Positions 1 to 5,457 of a stretch of 9,143 nucleotides of DNA are shown here, one piece after another (positions within the stretch are counted from its first letter, which is position 1; each line of letters opens with the position of its first letter). This DNA is from JAZLDV01 sp045614925. Lineage in GTDB: Bacteria > Bacillota_I > Bacilli_A > Erysipelotrichales > Coprobacillaceae. The notes beneath the pieces were generated by a model. The model had not been told where the DNA came from, searched no databases, and saw only the letters and a program-made list of their open reading frames with translations. The position numbers and the translations under genes were made by a program. Location: the NCBI GenBank assembly GCA_045614925.1, contig JAZLDV010000110.1, positions 1 to 9,143 on the forward strand, in the 5' to 3' direction.

Positions 1-1
1 A

Positions 2-328
2 GGATTAGATATTACTAAACAGGCAGAAGTAGATGCAATGGCAGATGCTATCTTAGCAGCAGTTCAAGGATTAGAAGTTAAACCAACTGAACCTGTTGAA
101 CCACAACCACCAGTTGAACCTGAAGAACCAGGACAACCTGATCCAGAACAACCAGAACCAGAAGAACCAGTACAACCTGAAAAACCAGAAGTACCTGGAA
201 CTGAAGGAGAAACACCAGAAGATGAAAACGTAAATACAAGTGATAATACACAAGTATTTGGATTCTTCGCAATGTTAGTTGCAGCAGCATTCGCTTTTGT
301 GACTGCAAGAAAAAGAAAAGAAGATTAA
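2..328 (+). CDS. C-terminal part of a FIVAR-repeat, wall-anchored surface protein (5' end outside window)
   Basis: The reading frame is open from base 2, so the start lies upstream; an internal ATG at 38 is not a start because the frame before it already encodes the conserved FIVAR ending GLDITKQAEVDA. What is visible is the last third of a FIVAR three-helix repeat, then a proline/glutamate/glutamine-rich region (about bases 89-220) of wall-spanning type. The motif VNTSD follows (bases 230-244), then a hydrophobic segment of about 20 residues and a basic tail ending RKRKED. This order is that of a sortase substrate, but with VNTSD in place of LPXTG. The tail closely matches that of the next gene (456-3791), so the two are tandem paralogues. 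The upstream domains are not visible; by analogy it may carry discoidin or enzymatic modules. Family assignment is firm, function is inferred. Confidence 0.88.
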   Translation, partial: GLDITKQAEVDAMADAILAAVQGLEVKPTEPVEPQPPVEPEEPGQPDPEQPEPEEPVQPEKPEVPGTEGETPEDENVNTSDNTQVFGFFAMLVAAAFAFVTARKRKED

Positions 329-338
329 TATAATCTTT

Positions 339-370
339 AGAAGGTAGAAGGATTTCTACCTTCTTTTTTT
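339..370 (+). terminator. Intrinsic terminator after the first FIVAR gene
   Basis: A perfect 11-bp stem (AGAAGGTAGAA at 339-349 with TTCTACCTTCT at 354-364) closes a GGAT loop and runs into a T tract (364-370), 10 bases after the stop codon. It separates transcription of the partial gene from that of the next one. Confidence 0.93.
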
Positions 371-394
371 GTTTCTTGAAAGTGTTGTGTCATA

Positions 395-422
395 TTGATT
401 TTTTTATGAAAGCGGTTATAAT
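395..422 (+). promoter_or_regulatory. Sigma-A-type promoter of the discoidin/FIVAR protein gene
   Basis: The -35 candidate TTGATT (395-400) is followed after 16 bases by a perfect -10 box TATAAT (417-422). Transcription should start near base 429, leaving a leader of under 30 bases that contains the ribosome site AAAGGAGG (441-448), 7 bases from the ATG. The promoter lies just downstream of the terminator at 339-370, so the gene is probably transcribed on its own. Confidence 0.75.
407..420 (+). promoter_or_regulatory. Candidate CcpA catabolite-repression (cre) site
   Basis: TGAAAGCGGTTATA matches the cre consensus TGWAANCGNTNWCA at every position except the thirteenth (T for C). It lies in the spacer and overlaps the first bases of the -10 box, a position where bound CcpA would block RNA polymerase. 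Repression by preferred sugars is therefore the likely effect. The match is seen in the sequence; binding is inferred. Confidence 0.6.
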
Positions 423-455
423 ATTATTAGGAAATTTTCAAAAGGAGGAAAAAGT

Positions 456-3400
456 ATGAGAAAAACTAAAAAAGTGTTAGCTTCTTTACTTGCTGTGGCA
501 ATGGCTATTCCAGGTATGGCAACACAAGTTTCTGCAAAAGATCTTACTCAAGATGCATATGTAACATTAGATAATGGTCTTGAAGTAAAATTAATTGCAC
601 AATTTAACGGTGCTGATGGTGATTCATTTATCGCTTCTAACGGTGATAAAGACAGCCAACCAGGTACTCAAGAAGCAGTTTTTGATAACAACACTGATAC
701 TAAAGTTGTTTTTAGAAAACAACAAAATGGTTGGGGTGGAGTTTTACAACAAGGTGACTACCTTGGTGTTGAATTTAAAGAAGCTGTTTCATTAAAAGGA
801 ATTAAATTTGTATTCGGTGATCATGGTAATGATTATTTTGGAAATGCAAAATTACAAGTAAAAACTACAACTGCTGACTGGGCAGATTTACAAACATATG
901 AAGGAAATAATGTAACATCTGTAGATTTTACTTCAACAGTTGATCTTGTTAACGTTACTGCTGTTCGTTTAGTAAACGGAACTTATAAAGATAATAACTG
1001 GGTTCATTTATATGAAATTATTGTAGATGCTGAAATCCCTACTGAAGCAGTAGCAGATTACTTAGCTGTAACAAAAGCTATTAATGATGCTAATGCTTTA
1101 AATAAAAACGATTATAAATCATTTAAAGCAGTTGAAGATGCAATTGCAGCTGTTGATTTTAATTTAACTGCTGCTGATCAAGCAATTATTGATGGATATG
1201 CACAAGCAATTAATGATGCAATCGCAGCATTAGTTCAAGTGAGATTTGAATTAGATGTAGAAGACATTGAAGTTGGTGAAGTTGGAAATGAACATAATGA
1301 CCATAGAGGTCATGAACCTGTAACTAACATCTTTGATGGAAATCCATCATCTGTATGGCATACAAATTGGGATGGATCAGATAGATCAACTCACTGGTTC
1401 ACTTTAAATGTTAAAGAAGCATTATATAACAAAGTTGAATTATTAGCTAGACCACAAAATGGTGTAGATGGTGATGAAAACGGTGTTATTAAAAAATTCA
1501 ACATGTACGCTAAAGTAGATGGTGAATGGGTAAAAGTTATTGATGAAAAAGAAATTGGTAAAGATGGATGGCAAGTTGTTGAATTTGATACAGTTGTAAA
1601 AACATCTGAATTAAAATTTGAAGTTGTTGATGCTGACTCAGCAAACTCAAAAGTATTCTCATCATTAGCTGAAATGAAATTATTCTATGCAGCTGAAGCT
1701 GATTACAGCAAAGTTACTGCAGCATTAGCTGAAGTACCAGCTGACTTATCTGGATATACTGTAGATACAGTAGAAGCATTAAATGCTGCTATTGATGCAG
1801 TTGTTTACGGATTAGATTATTCTAAACAAGAAGAAGTAGATGCATATGCAAAAGCTATCGAAGATGCAATTGATGCATTAGCAGTAGCTACAGCAGACTA
1901 TACTGAATTAAATAAACAAATTGCTATTGCTGAAGGATTAACTGCTGAATTATATAAAGACTTTACAGCAGTACAAGAAGCATTAGCAGCTGCAAAAGGT
2001 GCTGAAGCTGATTTACCAGCATCTGAGCAAGCAACTATTGATGCTTTAGCTAAAGCATTAAAAGATGCAATCGCTAACTTAGAAGAAAAAGAAGCTGCAA
2101 AAATTGAAATTCCAACAAGTGAAATGAATGTTTCTGCAGGAAGCGAACAACAAAATAACGCAACTGAAGGGTTAGCAGAATACGCAATCGACGGAAATGC
2201 TAATACTTTATGGCATACTGACTGGTCAGGTGCTCCTAGAGCTGATCATTGGTTCCAAGTTGAATTCGATGAATTAAAAGAAGTTAACTCAATGAAAATC
2301 CAACAAAGAGGTGGAGATTGGCCAAACGGACGTATCTTAACTTATAATTTATTAGGTAGATTAAGTGAAGATGATGAATGGTTCCCAATTATTGAAAACG
2401 GAAGATTAGCAGAAAACTCTAGCTGGCAAACAGTAGAATTTGATGCTACAGGTGTTCAAGCATTAAGATTAGTATCATTAACATCTACAACTGATACAGG
2501 AATTCAATTCTCAGCTATCGCTGAAATCAGATTCACTGAAACAGGATTACCAGTAGTTGCTAAAGCTAACTACAAAGCTGTTAATGAAGCAATCAAAGCA
2601 GCTGAAGCATTAAATCCTGATCATTATACTAACTATGATGCAGTACAAGCTGCTATCGATGCAGTAGTTAAAGGATTACCACAAGAACAACAAGCTGAAG
2701 TAGATGCAATGGCAAAAGCTATCAATGATGCAATCGCAGCATTAGATGCTTTACCAGCAGATTATTCAAGAGTTGAAGCGGCAAATGCTAGTGTACCAAC
2801 AGATCTTTCTATCTATACTTCAGAAACTAAATTAGCATTAATTTCTGCAGTAACTGCAATTCGTCCAGGATTAAAAATTACACAACAAGCAGAAGTAGAT
2901 GCTTATGCAAAAGCTATCGAAGATGCTATTGCTGGATTAAAATTAAAACCAGCTGATTACAATGATGTTGAAGCAGCAATCGCTCAAATTCCTACTGATT
3001 TAACTATTTATACTGATGAAACAGTAGATGCATTAAATGATGTATTAGCTTCAATTGATGAAGACTTAGACTTTACAAAACAAGAAACAGTTGATGCTTA
3101 TGCAACTGCAATCTTAACAGCAATCGCTGAATTAAAAGTAAAAGATGCTGACTATAGCGCAGTAGAAGAAGCAATTGAATTCGTTAATGCATTAGTAAAA
3201 GAAAACTTTGTTGACTTTGCTGATGTAGAAGCTGCAGTTGCTGCAGTTGTAGAAGGTTTAGATATTACTAAACAAGCAGAAGTAGATGCAATGGCAAAAG
3301 CTATTGAAGATGCAATCGCTGCATTAGAATTAAAAGCTGCTGATTATAGCGCAGTTGAAGAAGCGTTAGAAATCGTAAAAGCATTAGTAAAAGAAAATTA

Positions 3401-3791
3401 TGTAGACTTTAGTGGTGTAGAAGCTGCAGTTGCTGCAGTTGTAGATGGTTTAAACATTACTGAACAAGAAGAAGTAGATGCAATGGCAGATGCTATCTTA
3501 GCTGCAGTTCAAGCATTACAAGTTAAACCAACTGAACCTCAACCACCAGTTGAACCAGAAGAACCAGGACAACCTACTCCAGATCAACCTGAACCTGATC
3601 AACCAGATCAACCTGAACCAGATCAACCAGGTGAAGATGATGAAGAAGTTGTATTACCAGAACAACCAGAAACTCCAAGTGAAGATGAAAATGTAAACAC
3701 TAGCGATACAACTTCATTATTCGCAGTTGTTTCAATGATGGTATCTTCTGTATTCGCATTCTTTGCTTCAAGAAAAAGAAAAGAAGACTAA
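456..3791 (+). CDS. Cell-wall-anchored adhesin-like protein with three discoidin domains and eight FIVAR repeats
   Basis: The 1111-residue protein starts at an ATG 7 bases after AAAGGAGG. Residues 1-27 form a signal peptide (RKTKK, hydrophobic core, cleavage after VSA). A divergent discoidin-like domain (about 30-194) is followed by FIVAR 1 (200-262), discoidin 2 (269-414, with SSVWHTNW), FIVAR 2 (415-478), FIVAR 3 (480-548), discoidin 3 (550-697, with TLWHTDW) and FIVAR repeats 4-8 (704-1024, period 64-65 residues from repeat 5). A Pro/Glu/Gln/Asp-rich stalk (about 1025-1079), VNTSD (1080-1084), a hydrophobic segment (about 1087-1105) and RKRKED complete it. No catalytic domain is recognisable. 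Discoidin/CBM32 domains usually bind sugars, and FIVAR repeats occur in large Gram-positive surface proteins, often as stalks. The likely role is binding host or dietary glycans at the wall, beside its tandem paralogue upstream. Codon use is strongly biased (nearly all CAA for Gln, many AAC/ATC/TTC), as in highly expressed genes. A fused unknown enzyme domain at residues 30-194 is possible but unlikely. Confidence 0.92.
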   Translation: MRKTKKVLASLLAVAMAIPGMATQVSAKDLTQDAYVTLDNGLEVKLIAQFNGADGDSFIASNGDKDSQPGTQEAVFDNNTDTKVVFRKQQNGWGGVLQQGDYLGVEFKEAVSLKGIKFVFGDHGNDYFGNAKLQVKTTTADWADLQTYEGNNVTSVDFTSTVDLVNVTAVRLVNGTYKDNNWVHLYEIIVDAEIPTEAVADYLAVTKAINDANALNKNDYKSFKAVEDAIAAVDFNLTAADQAIIDGYAQAINDAIAALVQVRFELDVEDIEVGEVGNEHNDHRGHEPVTNIFDGNPSSVWHTNWDGSDRSTHWFTLNVKEALYNKVELLARPQNGVDGDENGVIKKFNMYAKVDGEWVKVIDEKEIGKDGWQVVEFDTVVKTSELKFEVVDADSANSKVFSSLAEMKLFYAAEADYSKVTAALAEVPADLSGYTVDTVEALNAAIDAVVYGLDYSKQEEVDAYAKAIEDAIDALAVATADYTELNKQIAIAEGLTAELYKDFTAVQEALAAAKGAEADLPASEQATIDALAKALKDAIANLEEKEAAKIEIPTSEMNVSAGSEQQNNATEGLAEYAIDGNANTLWHTDWSGAPRADHWFQVEFDELKEVNSMKIQQRGGDWPNGRILTYNLLGRLSEDDEWFPIIENGRLAENSSWQTVEFDATGVQALRLVSLTSTTDTGIQFSAIAEIRFTETGLPVVAKANYKAVNEAIKAAEALNPDHYTNYDAVQAAIDAVVKGLPQEQQAEVDAMAKAINDAIAALDALPADYSRVEAANASVPTDLSIYTSETKLALISAVTAIRPGLKITQQAEVDAYAKAIEDAIAGLKLKPADYNDVEAAIAQIPTDLTIYTDETVDALNDVLASIDEDLDFTKQETVDAYATAILTAIAELKVKDADYSAVEEAIEFVNALVKENFVDFADVEAAVAAVVEGLDITKQAEVDAMAKAIEDAIAALELKAADYSAVEEALEIVKALVKENYVDFSGVEAAVAAVVDGLNITEQEEVDAMADAILAAVQALQVKPTEPQPPVEPEEPGQPTPDQPEPDQPDQPEPDQPGEDDEEVVLPEQPETPSEDENVNTSDTTSLFAVVSMMVSSVFAFFASRKRKED
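2565..3527 (+). repeat. Uninterrupted block of five FIVAR repeats (4 to 8)
   Basis: Each unit has the form (A/N)DYxxVExA ... VDAxAKAIxDAIAxL. Units begin at about bases 2565, 2757, 2952, 3147 and 3339, a period of 192-195 bases. Units 7 and 8 are most alike: the 26-base run at 3228-3253 is repeated exactly at 3420-3445. Units 5 and 6 share a different first helix (VPTDLSIYT / IPTDLTIYT), while 7 and 8 share NALVKEN/KALVKEN. This suggests pairwise duplication events. FIVAR units are expected to fold as three-helix bundles in a rod. Confidence 0.85.
3579..3626 (+). repeat. Two tandem 24-base units encoding PDQPEPDQ in the wall-spanning stalk
   Basis: Bases 3579-3602 and 3603-3626 differ at one position (CCT versus CCA for the third proline). 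The units encode PDQPEPDQ twice within the proline-rich stalk. The near identity points to a recent in-frame duplication. The paralogue upstream has a related but different stalk (PEQPEPEEP), so stalk length is evidently changeable. Confidence 0.8.
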
Positions 3792-3812
3792 AATTTAACT
3801 TAACTTATTAAC

Positions 3813-3848
3813 AAACCTCTAGTTATCTAGAGGTTTTGTTTTGCTTTT
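3813..3848 (+). terminator. Intrinsic terminator after the discoidin/FIVAR gene
   Basis: A perfect 10-bp stem (AAACCTCTAG at 3813-3822 with CTAGAGGTTT at 3827-3836) has a TTAT loop and is followed by the T-rich stretch TGTTTTGCTTTT. It starts 22 bases after the stop codon and isolates the surface-protein gene from the asparaginase unit. Confidence 0.9.
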
Positions 3849-3876
3849 GGACTTTTTCTTTTATCTCAATCTATTT

Positions 3877-3882
3877 TATGAT
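3877..3882 (+). promoter_or_regulatory. Possible -10 box of the asparaginase unit
   Basis: TATGAT differs from TATAAT by one base and lies 44 bases before the chosen ATG at 3927. No good -35 box sits at the proper distance: the T-rich stretch near 3854-3859 is a poor match, and TTGGAC at 3847-3852 is 24 bases away. A promoter is needed here because a terminator lies just upstream, but its exact position is uncertain. Confidence 0.35.
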
Positions 3883-3926
3883 ATATTTTTATTTGAATGA
3901 TAGATCTATATAAGGTTGGTGAGTTT

Positions 3927-4907
3927 ATGAAAACAATTGCGATTATTGGAACAGGTGGAACTATTGCAGGAACTGGACAAAAGGGAAAAACTGTGGCATA
4001 TCAGGCAGGAGAAATGACGATTAATCAGGTAGTTTCTTCGATTCCTATGATTCAGGATATTGCTTATATTAGAGAATATCAGCTTTTAAATGTAGATAGT
4101 AATGAAATGGGACCAGAACAATGGATGGAGTTATCTAATTTTATTAATAAATTAGTTTTAGATGATACAATAGATGGATTTGTAATTACACATGGAACAG
4201 ATACATTAGATGAAACAGCTTATTTTTTAACATTAACTTTGCATACAGATAAACCTGTTGTTATTACTGGGGCTATGAGACCTGCAACTGCGACTTCTGC
4301 AGATGGACCTCATAATCTTTATCAGGCAGTATGTCTTGCAACACATTATGAAGCTTATGGGCAAGGTGTTATGGGGCTATTCTCTAATACGATATATAGT
4401 GGAAGAGATATTCAAAAGATTACAAATTTTAAAATTGATGCTTTTGATCAAAAATCATTTGGATGTTTAGGATATATGCAGGATGATGAAGTATATTTCT
4501 TTACATGTTCATTTAAATATCACACTTTAGGTTCTCGTTTTTCAGCAACAGAATATTATAAATTACCATCAGTAGGTATTGCTTATTTTTATGCAGGGGC
4601 TGATGAGAATATTTTATATGATTTAGCAAAAAATCATGAAGGTATTGTTATTGTTGGGTCAGGAAATGGAAATTATAGCCAAAAATGGTTAAATGCAATC
4701 AATGATTTATCTAGAAAAGGGATTATCTTTGTCAGATCTTCAAGAGTTGCTCAAGGTATTGTATTTAATGATGAAATATTTGATCCAAATCAATATTGTA
4801 TTCCTGCAAATACTTTGACTCCACAAAAAGCAAGAGTATTGTTAATGCTTGCCTTGTCACAAACAAGAGACAGAGAAGAAATAAAAGCAATTTTTAAAGA
4901 ATATTAA
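3927..4907 (+). CDS. L-asparaginase (AnsB-like, cytoplasmic)
   Basis: The 326-residue enzyme hydrolyses L-asparagine to aspartate and ammonia. The first signature GTGGTIAG (8-15) holds the nucleophile Thr12, and Tyr25 follows. Ser58 lies in the NVDSNEM motif. The second signature HGTDTLDETAYFL (89-101) holds Thr91-Asp92, and Lys164 lies in GRDIQK. These correspond to Thr12, Tyr25, Ser58, Thr89-Asp90 and Lys162 of mature E. coli AnsB. The C-terminal TLTPQKARVLLMLAL block is also typical, and the length fits the family. An in-frame ATG at 3897 would add ten residues with no ribosome site; the start at 3927 has AAGGTTGGTGAG just upstream and places the family's first strand at the N terminus. 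There is no signal peptide, so the enzyme should be cytoplasmic even though its sequence resembles exported type II enzymes. It probably shares a transcript with the small gene 33 bases downstream. It uses several CAG glutamine codons, unlike the surface-protein genes. A glutaminase side activity cannot be judged from the sequence. Confidence 0.95.
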   Translation: MKTIAIIGTGGTIAGTGQKGKTVAYQAGEMTINQVVSSIPMIQDIAYIREYQLLNVDSNEMGPEQWMELSNFINKLVLDDTIDGFVITHGTDTLDETAYFLTLTLHTDKPVVITGAMRPATATSADGPHNLYQAVCLATHYEAYGQGVMGLFSNTIYSGRDIQKITNFKIDAFDQKSFGCLGYMQDDEVYFFTCSFKYHTLGSRFSATEYYKLPSVGIAYFYAGADENILYDLAKNHEGIVIVGSGNGNYSQKWLNAINDLSRKGIIFVRSSRVAQGIVFNDEIFDPNQYCIPANTLTPQKARVLLMLALSQTRDREEIKAIFKEY

Positions 4908-4911
4908 TCGC

Positions 4912-4939
4912 TTATCACCATATAATAAAATGGTGATAA
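4912..4939 (+). promoter_or_regulatory. Perfect hairpin covering the ribosome site of the downstream small gene
   Basis: TTATCACCAT (4912-4921) pairs perfectly with ATGGTGATAA (4930-4939) around an 8-base loop, ATAATAAA. The right arm contains GGTGAT, the only ribosome-site-like sequence before the ATG at 4941. No T tract follows, so this is not a normal intrinsic terminator. It could limit translation of the second gene, protect the asparaginase mRNA 3' end, or bind a protein as a palindromic operator. TATAAT at 4921-4926 overlaps the loop but has no -35 partner. Confidence 0.55.
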
Positions 4940-4940
4940 A

Positions 4941-5324
4941 ATGAAAATAGAAGAAAAGGAATTAGAAGTATTAATAGAATATGGTTTAAATGAATTTTTA
5001 AAACCATATTCTATTTCTTTTTCTAATGTACAGATACAAATTAATAATAAGATAGTTATTCAAGGAATTGCGAATTATAAAGGCAAACTATGTGATGTTT
5101 TTATAACTTGTCTGATAGATTATAATCAAAAATTATTAAGATTTTATAAGATAGATGGAAATATTATGTATATGAAATTAAATATTCCTTTTATGCATTT
5201 TCTCAAGTCATTTATAAATAATCAAAGATTAAATATAAGTGAAGATGAGATAAATATAGGTGTTGATTTACCAATTTCATCAATAAAAATAGAGAATAAT
5301 AATCTTATTGTAAAGATATGTTAA
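4941..5324 (+). CDS. Uncharacterised 127-residue protein
   Basis: I do not recognise this protein. It opens with a charged helix-like segment (MKIEEKELEVLIEYGLNEF). Alternating hydrophobic stretches follow (VQIQINNKIVIQG, LCDVFITCLIDY), then a short helix (PFMHFLKSFI), and it ends in strands such as INIGVDLPISSIKIENN. This suggests a small alpha/beta or beta-sandwich fold, perhaps lipid-binding-like, but that is only a topology impression. There is no signal peptide, transmembrane segment or metal motif; two of the few notable residues are cysteines, one in KLCDVF and one at the very C terminus. It lies 33 bases behind the asparaginase with no terminator between them, so the two are probably cotranscribed. 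The coding potential is supported by the start after GGTGAT, sensible composition, and a terminator that begins inside its last codons. Confidence 0.75.
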   Translation: MKIEEKELEVLIEYGLNEFLKPYSISFSNVQIQINNKIVIQGIANYKGKLCDVFITCLIDYNQKLLRFYKIDGNIMYMKLNIPFMHFLKSFINNQRLNISEDEINIGVDLPISSIKIENNNLIVKIC

Positions 5325-5344
5325 TAAATTAACATATCTTTTTT
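5312..5344 (+). terminator. Intrinsic terminator overlapping the stop codon of the 127-residue gene
   Basis: A perfect 13-bp stem (AAAGATATGTTAA at 5312-5324 with TTAACATATCTTT at 5329-5341) closes a TAAA loop and ends in a run of six T (5339-5344). The left arm contains the last codons and the TAA stop, so terminator and coding sequence share bases. It ends the asparaginase unit. Confidence 0.92.
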
Positions 5345-5369
5345 AAACGAAATAATTGCTCCTAATTAA

Positions 5370-5398
5370 TTGACAAAAAAAGGTTATAAATCTATAAT
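5370..5398 (+). promoter_or_regulatory. Perfect-consensus sigma-A promoter of the GH20 gene
   Basis: TTGACA (5370-5375) and TATAAT (5393-5398) are separated by exactly 17 bases, all consensus. Transcription would start near 5405, giving a leader of about 50 bases with the ribosome site AAAGGAG (5442-5448), 9 bases from the ATG. Such a promoter should be strong unless repressed; no cre-like sequence is visible near it. Confidence 0.9.
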
Positions 5399-5403
5399 TT
5401 ATA
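5385..5403. repeat. AT-rich inverted repeat spanning the -10 box of the GH20 promoter
   Basis: TATAAAT (5385-5391) and ATTTATA (5397-5403) are perfect inverted arms around CTATA, with the -10 box inside. The position suits a repressor operator, but such palindromes arise often by chance in DNA this AT-rich. Confidence 0.3.
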
Positions 5404-5457
5404 GTGACTTGAAATGTAATATTTTGAAGTTGAAAAATATGAAAGGAGAAAAACAAA

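Noticed and set aside
71..308. Antisense frames rich in Phe/Trp or Val/Leu opposite the proline-rich stalk
   Set aside because: They are complements of CCA/GAA-type repeats in the sense gene; the composition is an artefact of that repeat.
595..795. Alternative + strand frame of 66 codons inside the discoidin/FIVAR gene
   Set aside because: It is out of frame within a well-supported domain, with no ribosome site and no recognisable motif.
2565..3527. Regular repeats that could suggest a CRISPR array
   Set aside because: The period is about 64 codons, the repeats are protein-coding throughout, and no constant short repeat with variable spacers exists.
3897..3926. Earlier in-frame ATG for the asparaginase
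   Set aside because: It has no ribosome site and adds ten residues before the conserved first strand; the ATG at 3927 has a ribosome site and fits the family.
4921..4926. TATAAT as a separate promoter for the 127-residue gene
   Set aside because: No -35-like sequence lies 16-18 bases upstream, and initiation would begin inside the ribosome site.
4930..4944. Four-codon frame ATG-GTG-ATA-AAA-TGA overlapping the start of the 127-residue gene
   Set aside because: It looks like a coupling minicistron but has no ribosome site of its own and most likely arises from the hairpin arm sequence.
5419..5440. ATATTTT / AAAATAT hairpin in the GH20 leader
   Set aside because: Seven A-T pairs around an 8-base loop form a weak structure and are likely by chance in this AT-rich leader; the leader is also too short for a known riboswitch.
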